DNA of 64,000 nucleotides. Source: Hypericum androsaemum (taxonomy: Eukaryota; Streptophyta; Magnoliopsida; Malpighiales; Hypericaceae). Below, in pieces: positions 22,126 to 33,200 of the stretch. The stretch spans positions 8,800,428 through 8,864,427 of the forward strand of contig OZ023194.1 in the NCBI GenBank assembly GCA_963995505.1, in the 5' to 3' direction. The translations under genes were made by a program, and so were the position numbers. Every line of letters starts with the position of its first letter. Positions within the stretch are counted from its first letter, which is position 1. The notes below the pieces were generated by a model. It was not told where the DNA came from, searched no databases, and was given only the letters and a program-made list of their open reading frames with translations.

Positions 22126-23954
22126 GTAACATGCGATTCATATGTGGGAACTTAGGAGAGGCAAAAAGTATGATGCAGATGACAAACATGACGATCGAGA
22201 TTATGCGCCTACTCAAACTAGCGGCGCCACTCCGAGTGAGGACATTCAGAGTGATATTTTTGCATCAGTCAAGCATGGGTCAAGACACTGTTAGGAGTGC
22301 AGAGGATCTGTCACAAGAAGTTGTTAAGGGGGTTGAAGAGGGCAGGGGGTCTGATCATCATCATCGTGATGAGAAAAAGGATGATGCACCTCGTGTTGGT
22401 AATGATTTTGATCCTCCATCTTTCTCATTAGGTTTTGAAGATCTTTTCGATAAATTTGCTCCCACACATAACGTTCACCAACCTACTGGAGATGCCAGCC
22501 AGTCCAAAGAATCTGATTCGCAGAGCTTGTTTAATGATCCAATTTTTACACAATTGCTTTTTGCCCGGGTTGACGAGATTTCAGCAAAGCTAAATGAATC
22601 TGATTCGCAAAGCTTGTTTAATGATCCAAATTTTACACATTTGCTTTTTGCACATGTAGATGAGATTTTAGCCAAGATGATTGCTGGCAAGAAGGGGGAG
22701 ATGGGTAGTGTGGGTAGTGGTGATGTTGCTCGTGTCCCGGGTATGATTATTTTGGATGAGCCGGTGGTTCCTGATGTTATAGGCAAGAGCACAAGGCATC
22801 GTAGTAAGAACCTGAAGACTCCTTTTACGGGTGAGAATAATAAGAAGAGGAAGAGGGGGGGATAAGAACGAAGGAGTGACAGCTTCTGATGTTCCACAAA
22901 TGGATTCTCCTTGCCGTCGTACGAGGGGAAATAATGACAAAGGAGTAGTAGAAGCTAATGTTGTACCAGTAATGGATCCTCCTCCTTGCTCTAAGAAGGT
23001 GAAAAAGGATAAAGGGAAAGAAGTTGAGTGGGTTGTTGTGCACGAGTTGACGCCCTCTGAGATTGAAGCACTTCAAAGGGAGGTAAAGGTTAACAACCCA
23101 CCTCCCAAATACAACAAGCATGTTAAAAATTTTGTTAATCGACCAGAGGCGGCTGCGGATGCCAAGAAAGTGTTCATGGAGATGACGGATGATATACATG
23201 ATGTTATCTGGCAGTATGCAATAGGGAAGAGACCAAATATGTCGTAAGTTGATTGTGTGAACGTCATTAATATGTGGGTGGTTGTGCAATATTTCTTAAA
23301 TGTATTTTTTTAATAATTTATTGTTATGGCTTGCAGAGGGGAGATTTTTGGATGGGATGGTAATATCAGATTGGTGCGGGACGACACTGAATCTCTTAGC
23401 CCAATGATGTGGCTTTCATCAGCAGCTGTAGATTGGTATCTCAGATATCATCTCAAAGGCATGAAAGCCCGTGGGGAGAATATTGATCGTGTGATACTCC
23501 CTGTTTGGGTAGCGGTGAGTATTATACAATTGAATAATAACATTGTAAACCATCGGATGATATCTGATACTTTTGTATTTTATTTTTTTTATAAATAATT
23601 GTAGGAAAGGTGGTTGAAGCCTGAGCATCCAAATGTTGATAGAATTGTCAACCCTCGTGCTCATTTCACAGATATTGAGAATATTGTTAATAGTTTTTTC
23701 CCTTTTCTGAGGAAACCTGAAGACAAGAAGCGCATTCTATATGTGAGTTTGATTGCAGCTGTTTTTTATTTTTATAATTCTCAAGTTTTGTGTTGATTTT
23801 TATTTTCGTTCCTGTTTCGTTGACAGTGGATCTTCCCATGGTTCCACGTTGACCACTTTTCTGTGTTCGTGATTGATGTTACCACGAAAGGTTGTTTTGT
23901 CTTAGACAGCATGAATGTTGAACAGAAGGAGGAGGAGTTGATCAACCACGCACA

Positions 23955-23998
23955 GAATATGAATTCAGTGAAGTAAATGCTGAAGAATATGAATTCAG
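23955..23998 (+). repeat. short direct repeat GAATATGAATTCAG
   Basis: Copies at 23955-23968 and 23985-23998, offset 30 bases, lie exactly where the ULP reading frame must change between the Asp and Cys parts of the catalytic domain. Confidence 0.8.
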
Positions 23999-24429
23999 GA
24001 TCTTGCATAATATTCCGAAGCAACCCGACACCCGAAGTTGTGGAGTATATGCGTCCCTCTTCTGTGAACTATACACCAAACGCTGACCATTGAATGAGAT
24101 TGATCTATTATACACAAGGAATTGGAAGACAAGTGCATTTCTCATTGAGCGCAGGAAGAATATGTTGAAGACAATGGTGGTGCATCCTGATAATCTTGTG
24201 TTGCCATTGGTTATGCAAGCCGCCATAAAATGGAGAGGGTCTAAAGGTAAGAAGAAGGGGTTTAAATGATTGTGATACTCCACGGTTGAACGTTGTCCCT
24301 GTTATACACTTTTTCGGTCGAACTATTGTTGAACATGCACCTAGTTATTATGCTAAACATATCCACGGTTTATTCGAATTGATATTATAGATCTATAGAT
24401 TTTGTGTGCTTCTGATGTAAAATAGCAAG

Positions 24430-24850
24430 CCATTGGACGGTGTCTAATCGTAATATAGCAAACCATTGAATCGTAACATAGCAAACCATTGAATCGTAGC
24501 ATAACAAACCATTGAATCGTAACATAGCAAACCACTGAACCTTGAGAGAAGAAACATTAAATATCTTTGTTATGTTTGTTATTGGACAGGAATGTTTGAG
24601 TTTATCGCTAAGTGTTTGTTCAATTCTATCCCTAAGTCCCTTATTATTGTATTGTAAAAAAGCTAACCATTACATCATCGCGTACCAAACCATTGAATCG
24701 TAACATACCAAACTATTAAATCGTAACCCAGTAAACTATTGAATCGTAAAATAACAAACCATTGAATTGTAACATAGCAAACCATTGAATCGTGACATAG
24801 CAAACCATTGAATCGTAACATAGTAAACCATTGAATCGCAACATAGCAAA
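24430..24850. repeat. central minisatellite of the MULE, block 1
   Basis: About 15 units of 22-23 bases with consensus AAACCATTGAATCGTAACAT plus AGC. It lies between the ends of the two convergent genes. A block of about 190 bp inside it (about 24612-24800) is repeated at about 25540-25720. Confidence 0.8.
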
Positions 24851-24943
24851 TCACTGAACCTTGAGAGAAGAAATATTAAATATCTTTGTGATATTTGTTA
24901 TTGGGCAGGAAATGTTTGAGTCTATCACTAAGTGTTTGTTCAT

Positions 24944-25531
24944 CGATGTCTTGATTTTTGGTTGATACCGTTTGTGTACATCGACTAATTTAAGTTCGCG
25001 GTAGATATAATTTTTGAGTGGTGACAAAACTCTCCCAATTAAGATTGCTGTGTTCATGTAGCATTCCTTTTGCAGATCGGATGTACACATCTTGACCCGG
25101 CGTTGGGCCGCCTAGCTCCAATTGGGCTTGTGCCCCTCTGTTGTTCCGGTCTCGGCCCACTGGGCCTAAGTACCCAAACAGTCTAGGCCCAATATACATG
25201 ATTGCCAATAATAACTTGATACTTTTTTTTGAGAAAATAATAACTTGATATCCTTCCAATCAAAATGATTCTTTTCAAACATGTGGCATTTCTCGGCTGC
25301 TCAGAATTATTGTTAGCCTTGGACTGCTCGAAACCTACACACCATTTATTAATTATAGTCAATTTTTATGATTTCATCATTTTTTTAATTTATGGTGAAC
25401 CTTGCATAATTTTTTTTCTTTCATAAATTTTATTGAAAAATTTAATAATCACAAATTAATGAGAAGACCATCACACAATTACTCTGAATTCAACCGACCA
25501 TACAATACTTTTGTTGCCTCCTTAACCATTT
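24944..25531. other. insertion-like segment flanked by a 14-bp direct repeat
   Basis: TAAGTGTTTGTTCA occurs immediately before about 24944 and again at about 25532-25546. The roughly 590 bases between lack the surrounding minisatellite and differ in character (GGGCCTAAG, TAGGCCCAAT). A non-LTR-type insertion with a long target duplication, or part of the local segmental duplication, could explain it. No known element was recognised. Confidence 0.4.
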
Positions 25532-25539
25532 ATTAAGTG

Positions 25540-25795
25540 TTTGTTCAATTCTATCCCTGAGCCCCTTATCATTGTATTGTAAAAAAGCCAACCATTATAT
25601 CATCGCATACCAAACCATTGAATCGTAACATACCAAACTATTAAATCGTAACCCAGTAAACTATTGGATCGTAAAATAACAAACTATTGAATTGTAACAT
25701 AGCAAACCATTGAATCGTAACATAACAAACCATTGAATCATAACATAGCGAATCATTGAATCATAACCTAGCAAACTATTTGATTATTAAAGAAC
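25540..25795. repeat. central minisatellite of the MULE, block 2
   Basis: Same unit as block 1 (AAACCATTGAATCGTAACAT). It also repeats about 190 bp of non-satellite lead sequence (CAATTCTATCCCTRAGYCCC) found near 24620. Confidence 0.8.
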
Positions 25796-27314
25796 AGCCC
25801 AGTGTATTAAAAGAACAGTAATGTCATTAATCAATGTATCCACAGTATCAGAATGTATGGGAATGAACATAAACATATAAAAAATCTTGTTATTGGGCAG
25901 GATTGTTCAAGTCTATCGCCAAACATTTGTACTTTGCCTTTTTGTTCATCCGTCCGATCTCATTTTTACTCTTTATTCTATTCTTTGACTTCCTTGGATT
26001 CGCTCTCATCTTTAAAGTTTTGCCAAGTTGTTGAGATGTTGATGTCTGAAAGTCATCAGGTTGCACTGATTGTGTTTGAGCTTCTCTACGTTGTCGGATT
26101 TGATGTCTCGCAGTAACAATTAGCTCTTCCAGAATATTGATATTCTGGGCATCCAACAAGGCTTCATCTGCCAGCTCCAGTAGCTTGCATTTTACTTTAT
26201 TGAAGCTTTCATTGTTGTTACTTTTCTGACTGCTTCTTAAAGGGAGCTCGGATTCCTCTAGTCCATCCTTTGCTTTTACTGTCCACCTTTTAATAACATA
26301 ATGGTTAGACAGCTCTCTGAATTCTTCTTCTCCTAAGGATCTCAAAGCCCCCATGATTATTAATATGTGTCTGCAAAACAGTTCAACTGTTTCATACAAG
26401 CGGCATGTGCATGTGAGTATTATTTGTGACTTATGAACCTGCACTATTCTCTCATCTAGCTTAACTAAAGGATCTTCCTTCGAAAGTGTGTAGACATTGT
26501 AGTGTCTAATGTGATCTGCACATGGTATTAACAAAGACCATCTAATCATCAAAGAACAAATCATTTAAGCATGGCAGAACAAACTATTAAATCATAACAC
26601 AACAGTCAGGGCAGTGATAGAGCATACCTGTGAGATGTTGGTTGTCCCATTGTAGCTCTATCATGTAGGCAGCAGATTAATCATATTGTTCATGAAACTT
26701 TTCATACATGCAATGTGTATAGACTTCCGTTGAATTTAGCAATTGGTTGCATCTATTTTTGTTGTTGCGCCTCTTATCCTTGGAGTCATAGTCGGCCTTA
26801 GCTACTTCATGCCTTCTGCCATCCAAAAGATGGTTAAAATGTGTGAAGAACTTGTGTTGTGACCATCCCAGCGGTGAAGTGTTGCTTAACCCACGCAGAT
26901 GACCATTTTTTCTTGATTTGTGTATTGTATTCAGCCATTTGTGTCCAACAGAGTTGAAACACTCTTGTATCATAAGATTCCATTCATAATTAAACTCTTC
27001 CTCATCGTCTACCTCATTTATCATATAAAGGAACGAATTTGCTACCTTAGATGTGTATAGACGACTAAGATGTTTCTTCGCGTTCTCTAGTATATGTCAC
27101 GTACAGAGACAATAGTATGTATTTGGCAGCTTAGACTCGATGGCATTAGATATTGCTGCATCCTGGTCAGTGAAGATCGTTTCTGGTCCTTTTTCATTCA
27201 TGCACCTTAAGAAAGTTTTGAACAACCATCGAAATAAATCTGTTGTCTCGTCAAACAGAAGAGCTGCACCGAAAATGCAGCCCATGCGATGGTTGTCATA
27301 TCCAACGAATAGCG

Positions 27315-27475
27315 CTGCATGAACAAACCATTCAATCAGAACTGAACAAACCATTCATTCGGAACTGAACAAACTATTCAATCGAAAAGAACGAACCATT
27401 CAATCGAAAAGAATGAACCATTCAATGGTAACTGAAAAAACTATTCAATCAGAGTTGACCAACCATTCAACATAC
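27315..27475 (-). repeat. intron made almost wholly of 22-bp repeats
   Basis: Between a GTATGT donor and a GCAG acceptor lie about seven units of GAACAAACCATTCAATC plus a short linker (plus-strand reading). Removal joins YRPL to ALFVGYDN in frame, so this is a true intron. Confidence 0.8.
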
Positions 27476-28252
27476 CTAATGGTCGATAATTTTTGTTTGT
27501 TCGGTATGTTGTGTCGAAGCAGATTGCATCACCAAAATATTTATAGTCCATCCTCATCCTTCTGTCAGCCCAAAAAATATTTGTAATCCTTTCTTCACAG
27601 TCCACTTCTATATCATAATAAAAAGATGGATTTTGGTATGCTTCTGTTCTAAAATACTCGAGCAGGGCAGTAGCTTCACCTCCTTTCATTGCCATTTATC
27701 TTTGACTGCCCAGATAGTTTTTTAGATCCACGTGAAGGAAACCAAGATGTTGCTTACCTCCAGCAGCTGCTGCCATCAGCTCATAAGATGATCTTAGTGG
27801 GATACCTATTTGATTATTTAGGTTAGCTATCTGTTGCTGGATAGGATTGAGAGCTCTGACTGATATGTGCATATGGAAAAACGCCTCAGAGTGTAGCTCG
27901 TGATCATTATGTTCAACAACCCATTCCTTTATATAATAAGCTGCTGTCTCTATCGAATAATGGAAATAAATTATTGCACGGCACCCAACTCTTTCCTCTC
28001 TTTGATCATAAGGCCGAGCATCTTTCTCTTTTAAATTCTTAGATGGCCGACGAAAACCCTCTTTGTTGCAGACGTATTTGACATAATATATGGTATTCAG
28101 GCCATTGATAGTCCGTCCTCTCCTATACAGAGTACGCACACCAAATCCTTTTTGGTGGGCGTAAGAGTAGTAAAATTCTCGCAGATCTTCAGGGGTGGCA
28201 AACTGTTTTTCTTTCCAGAATTCTTCTTTTTTTAGTTGTTCCAATTTTGAGT

Positions 28253-28537
28253 CTGCATAAAAAGAAAACTGAATAAACAACTTAATCATAACTGAACAAA
28301 CCATTAAATCATATCATGACGAACCATTCAATTGTAACTGAACCAACCATTAAATCATATTAGGACGAATCATTCACTCGTAACATATCGATCGTAACAT
28401 AACAAACTATTAAATCATATCATGAAGAACCATTGAATCATACAAAATGAACTATTAAATCATGTCATGACGAACCATTAAATAATAACTACATCTTTAG
28501 TACGAAGACAAGCTACGAGCTACAGGCTAATAGTTAC
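28253..28537 (-). repeat. second repeat-rich intron of the transposase gene
   Basis: GTAACT donor and ATGCAG acceptor. The interior carries AACCATTAAATCATATCATG-type units of the same family. Exon joining across it restores SQRDSKLEQL. Confidence 0.75.
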
Positions 28538-29139
28538 CTCTCTGGGATTGGATAGACAAAGTTTTTGAACCGTGTTGATTTAAACATGCTATCTCGCCCG
28601 TTTGTTGCTCTGGATCTGCAAGTGTTTTAGATTCCGATGTTGATTTTCAAAACGGATGGGTGTAGTTCGATGTAGGAGAGAGGGATGGAGGAGATCGACT
28701 AACCTTCAATGGTCGAAGTTTTTTGCTCTATAATTGGAAGATCAATTGCCGTCTTTTGTGTTTCTTCTAGGGTTGTTGTAGTAGTTTGTTGCTCTGTAAT
28801 TTGAAGATCCTTGGATGGTTGCAGTAGTTTTTGCAGTTCCAATCGCCGCCGCCTTTTGGTGTGATATAGGGTTTCTAGCCTGCAGATGGCGAGAAAATGG
28901 GTGTTTATCCTTTTTTGTTTTGATCCTGATGAGGAAGGAGGAATTGGATCCCGAAAAATCTGCTGTCAACCGCGTTGTCCGTTTTTTAAGCGGGGTTTTC
29001 CATTTTGAAATAGCCACGCGCGTCGCATGTGGTGTGGATATTTTGACCATAATACCCTCGCCTGCTCCCGCGTGCGTCCGGGCCTTATAAACGTCCAGGC
29101 CGGTTCTGGATAATAGGCCCAGGACCAAATCGCATCCCT

Positions 29140-29148
29140 ATTAAAAAG
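29140..29148. repeat. 9-bp target-site duplication, right copy
   Basis: ATTAAAAAG, identical to 19833-19841. Confidence 0.9.
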
Positions 29149-29934
29149 ACCTCGAATTCGATTGTTTGAGAATAAGTCAGCGTTAAATTATTGTTGTGAG
29201 AATGTTGTCTATTTTCAAAAATATTATGTAACTTGAACTTCAATTAGTCTATTTATTAATTGTCCGTATATTATATCAACCAGAAAGATAGAGGTAACTT
29301 TGTTAAGGGTAACTTAAAAGTGTTGATTCAGTATGACAAAACACATAAACCTTTAGTAATATGATGGCTCGGAAGATAAAAAAATATCGTATGTTTTTTA
29401 TTATTGGTGAGGAAAATAAGTGCTAAAGTATCGCCCAGATAGTTGGGAGGAAGTAGAGCTTGTTAATAATAAAATAAATATTATAGTTTTTAATATTGAT
29501 GAGGAGCATAAGTGCTAAAATAGCGCCCAAGAACATCGGAAGGGATCGGAGTTCGTTATCGAGACGCCAAATAATTAGCCGACTTTTTTTTTACTAAACA
29601 GGAAACGAAAAAAACTTACGTCAATTGATAATTGAATTCGATATCCTATTTACAAGATTCGTGTTATTTTTTCAGATTTTACAAGATAGATTTAATTTAT
29701 CGACAAGCATTTAAATTGTCACGAGTATTATTTTAGTTTAATCAATCTATCTCAAATTAAGATTTTTTAGAACATAATAGTATTAAATACTTATTAAGAA
29801 AGAATTTTACTCGCTTGAATTTTATATTGGTCCGTTACAAATCAACCAAAAATATAGATTGAACTTTCCTAAGGGTAAATTAAAAAGTGTTGAATAAATC
29901 GCAGCAAACAAATAACGATAGATTATCTTAAGGA
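29149..29934. other. ancestral NAC upstream region with internal duplications
   Basis: This sequence was next to the NAC promoter before the MULE inserted. It holds two copies of the GAGGA..AATAAGTGCTAAA repeat (29405-29462 and 29499-29556). It also holds two copies of an AAGGGTAACTTAAAAGTGTTGA / AAGGGTAAATTAAAAAGTGTTGA string (about 29308 and 29872). No gene was seen. Confidence 0.5.
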
Positions 29935-30185
29935 AAAATATATTTTAGTACCCTGTGGTATTATTGATTATCACTTAGATACCTTGTGGTTCTAAAATCG
30001 TAAAACAAGTTTAACTTATTTCAATTTTTATCACTAACAGGTCCACAACTTCGGTTCGCTTTTTTTTGGACAAACGGTGTCGTTTTGATGCCTATGTGGA
30101 TCGCCACATGGTGGTGACTTGGATTAGTCATTGCTGACATGGCGATTGGTAAATTACTAATTTTTTTTAAACCCATCTTTCTCCT
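29935..30185. repeat. single MULE-like arm abutting the copia element
   Basis: Starts with TTTTAGTACCCTGTGGTATT, shared with the left arm of the foldback at 54330 (TTTAGTACCCTGTGGTA). It lies exactly where the 3' LTR of the adjacent copia element should be. No partner arm was found. Confidence 0.45.
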
Positions 30186-30189
30186 CCTC

Positions 30190-33100
30190 TCATTTATCCA
30201 CCTTGGTCAATATATGCGCGGGATTTGCAAAATCTTCTTCTCCAAGAGATCCCGTATATAGTGATACTTCAACGCAATATGCTTCGTCATTGATTGGAAT
30301 GCAGGATTCTTTGCCAAGTGTATCGCACTCTGTCTATCACTATAGAGCACACTTTCACTTTGCTCCTTCCCCAATTCACCCAAGAAGTTTTGCAACCATA
30401 CCATCTCTTTGCTTACTTCTGTCACAGCCACATACTAACTTTATGCGATTGACAAAGCCACAACCTTTTGCAACCTGGAAGCCCAGGATATTGCTATCCC
30501 TCCCAGCGTCAACACATAACCACTTGTGCTTATCTTTCCATCATGATCATTGGATCCCAAGTCTGCATCACAATACCCTGTCAGCTTCACTTCATTGCCC
30601 CCAAAACACTAGGCCTTCTTAATAGTACCTCTCAAGTAACCAAAGATCCACTTCACCGTCGTCCAATATTGCTTGTCCGAATTGCTCATGAACTGGCTTA
30701 CCACTCCCACCGCATGTGCTATATCTGGTCTCGTGCAAACTATAGCATACATCAAGCAATCCACCGCTGATGCATATGAAGTCTTCTTCATTTGAGCCTT
30801 CTCCACCTCACTTTTAGGCGAGTCCTTTTAGAAAGCTTAAAGTGTCCACCCAAGGGAGTTAACATGGATTTGACATCTTGCATACTGAACCTCTTCAACA
30901 CCTTCTTAATGTATTCAGCCTGTGAAAGAAACAGCTTTCCTACAGCCTTTTCTCTACAATCTTCATCCCTAGGATTTATTTTACCTCCCCCTAGTCTTTC
31001 ATGGCAAACCTCTCAGATAATTGCTTCTTCACCTTGCTCACCTCCAGAGCACTATAGCCTGCTATTAATATGTCATCAATATAAAGCAGGAGGATGATAT
31101 AGCTCTTGTCAAAATACTTGAAATAGCAACAATTATTCGCCTCACAACGCACGAACTTAATCTCGTGCATGAACCTATCAAACTTCTTGTATCACTGTCT
31201 TGGAGCTTCCTTCAACCCATACAATCTCTTCCTCAATCTGTACACAAGCTCACTATTACCATCCGACAAGTACCCCTCCATTTGTACCATATAGATCTCT
31301 TCATCTAGATCACCATGGAGAAAGGCCACTTTCACATCCATCTGCTCCAACATCAGATTCTCCGAAGCCACCATACTCAATACCATACGAATAGTGGTTA
31401 GCTTCACAATGGGAGTGAAGACGTCGGTGAAATCAATGCCATATTTCTACTTAAATTCCTTCACAACTAGTCTTGCCTCTTGCTTAACCCTATATACCCA
31501 CTTATTTTGCAGCGCCTTCTTGCCTTTAGGGAGTTGGACTAGGTCCCAAGTCCCATTACTCCTCAATGACTCCATCTCATCATCCATCGTATGCTTCGAC
31601 TTGCCCACTTGTCTGCTCTCCTAGACCTCTGCAAAATCCTCGGGTTCTCCTCCATCAGTTAATAGGAGATAGAAATTAGATAAAAAATATCTATCCAGAG
31701 ACCCACGTTGTCTAGTAGACCTCCTTACTAGAATCAACAGCGGTGGAGAACTTGGTTCTGACTCCTCCTCGGCCTCCTAACCATCTAGTATCTTCTTGTC
31801 CCACCCCAAGTTTGAGATGTCTAACTCGACCATCTCACAGTTAGAACCCACATCATCAGACACACTCCCCCTATCCTCGTACAATACCTTCTCATTGAAT
31901 ATGACATCTCGGCTTCTAATAACCTTGCGGTTCTTCTCATTCCAAGACCTAAAATTGAAATCATCTTCTCCATACCCGATGAACGTACACTTCTTGCACT
32001 TGGCATCTAGCTTGCTCCTATCACCTGTATCCATATGAATATACGAAACATAACCAAATATCCAAAGATAAGAGAGATCATCCTCCTTACCACTCTAAGC
32101 CTCCTCCGGTATCCCATTCTCCAAAGGAGTTGATGGTCCTCTGTTGATCAAGAAAGTAGTGGTGTTAACTGCATCCGCCCAAAATATCTTTGGTAGGCCA
32201 CACTTCAACTTCATGTCCTTAGCCCTCTCATTGATCATCCTGTTTATCATCTCCGTGATGTCATTTTACTGGGGAGGATCCCAGCTACTGTCTTCTCCAT
32301 GCGAATCCCATTCGCCGTACAGTAATTCGTGAACTCTTAGAGCTTATACTTTTTGCCATTGCTAGATCTCAAGCACTTCACCTTAAGACCCGTCTCATTC
32401 TCCAAAGGGCTCTCCACTTTCTGAAGGCATCAAAGACTTCAGACTTATGTTTCAGAAAGTAGACCCACAATTTCCTCGTGGAATCATCAATAAATATCAT
32501 GTAATACAACGAGCCACCCAAGGATGCCACTGGTACCGGGCTCCACAAATCATTATGGCGCAACTCAAGCTTCAGCTCCTTCGAAGACCTGCCACCTCTC
32601 GAAAAGCTCACCCTCTTTGGTTTTTCGAGAATACAATCCTCACATAAACTCACTTCAAATATCTTAAGGCATGTTAGCTTCTCCTTCGAACACAACACCT
32701 TCATCCCCTTCTCTCTCATGTGGCCAAGGTGATTACGCCATAAATTCGCATCATCCTTAGCACCTATAAGATTAATTTTCTCATTAGTGTTCCTCATCAT
32801 ATACAAAGTGCCCTATTTTAATTCTCGAGCCACCACCCTAGCTCTTTTGGTAATTTTTCATGTCTTACGATCAAAGATCACCGCATAACCCTTATCATCT
32901 AATTGCCCCACGAAAAGCAAATTCCTCTTTAACCTCAGAATATGTCTCACCCCCTTTAATAGCAATAACGACCTATTGGGAGTATTGAGTTGAACATCCC
33001 GATTGCCCACAATTTGCAGAGCCTCATCATCCGCTAGATAGACTTTGCCCAAATCACCAGGATATACCTTTCCATTATCCCCGCATCACTATAAGAATGA

Positions 33101-33195
33101 AATGATGCTCCCAAATCCAACACCCACGCCTCTAATAGGCTACTCACACTGAAGACCAACACATTCCTGTGGTCATCCATTGTTGCATTGGCCGA
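30190..33195 (-). pseudogene. copia pol remnant (protease, integrase, RT, RNase H)
   Basis: Recognisable minus-strand pieces: the protease site AWVLDLGASFHS (normally DSGA, so the active-site Ser is Leu) near 33110; GAG-pre-integrase NHLGHMREKGM with downstream CEDCILEK near 32730-32640; integrase core YYMIFIDDSTRKLWVYFLKH near 32480; RT pieces LEQMDVKVAFLHGDLDEEIY near 31330 and YIDDILIAG near 31075; and RNase H ESVLYSDRQSAIHLAKNPAF near 30320. The reading changes frame many times, so no polyprotein can be made. Confidence 0.85.
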
Positions 33196-33200
33196 CTTGT
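33196..33200. repeat. 5-bp target duplication CTTGT, left
   Basis: Identical to 35735-35739 on the other side of the solo LTR. Confidence 0.85.

Larger units (their letters stand above)
20204..24083 (+). pseudogene. ULP1-type cysteine protease gene of the MULE
   Basis: Supported exons: 20204-20278 (MSRAGQMDNRRRGRKPKAR start), 20688-21449 and 21559-21969 (Glu/Gly-rich), then a less certain middle part 22130-23243, then 23337-23514, 23605-23742 and 23827-24083. The region 20750-21400 is a conserved N-terminal domain of transposon ULPs (LYILYGIGVFLAPTTSDVV, KYNWYKYVAERANVGL). The C-terminal peptidase C48 core has FPWFHVDHFSVFVIDV (catalytic His), GCFVLDSMN (catalytic Asp) and PDTRSCGVYASLFCELYT (catalytic Cys, about 24048). 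Family members remove SUMO or related tags; the role within transposons is unknown. Damage: a frame shift near 22280, another near 22860, and one between the Asp and Cys segments next to a 30-bp-offset duplication (23955 and 23985). The residues of the triad themselves are all present. Confidence 0.8.
25890..28930 (-). pseudogene. FAR1-type MULE transposase with SWIM zinc finger
   Basis: Minus-strand exons recognised: about 28704-28850 (start uncertain, basic RRRRLELQKLLQ), 28538-28615, 27476-28252, about 26610-27314 and 25890 to about 26550. Domains in order: FAR1 DNA-binding (LREFYYSYAHQKGFGVR, GCRAIIYFHYS); MULE transposase core with the first Asp in FGDAICFDTTYRTN, the second in ETIFTDQDAA and a candidate Glu in the FNYEWNLMIQE helix; and a SWIM zinc finger CTCRLYETVELFCRH with ligands C, C, C and H. 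Splice phases match at 28537/28252 and 27475/27314. In-frame stops occur at 27696-27698 (TAA), 27097-27099 (TGA replacing the Trp of the conserved WHIL motif) and 26677-26679 (TAA), so it cannot make full-length transposase. Confidence 0.85.
19842..29139. mobile_element. Mutator-like element carrying ULP protease and FAR1-type transposase genes
   Basis: The 9,298-bp element is bounded by ATTAAAAAG on both sides. The left tip reads GGGGCGGATTCCATCCTGGG and the right tip, on the minus strand, reads AGGGATGCGATTTGGTCCTG then GGC, giving a short diverged inverted repeat. Just inside each tip is an imperfect palindrome, GTCCAGGCCTGTTCTGGATA (19873-19892) and GTCCAGGCCGGTTCTGGATA (29093-29112). Two genes run inward from the tips, a ULP1-type protease on plus and a FAR1/MULE transposase on minus, meeting at a central repeat tract. 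MULEs with ULP-like genes are a known plant class (for example the Kaonashi group of Arabidopsis); assignment of this copy to that group is inference. Both genes are damaged, so the element is probably immobile by itself. Confidence 0.9.

Noticed and set aside
24430..25795. CRISPR-like regular repeats
   Set aside because: Units are tandem, degenerate and without unique spacers, in a plant transposon.
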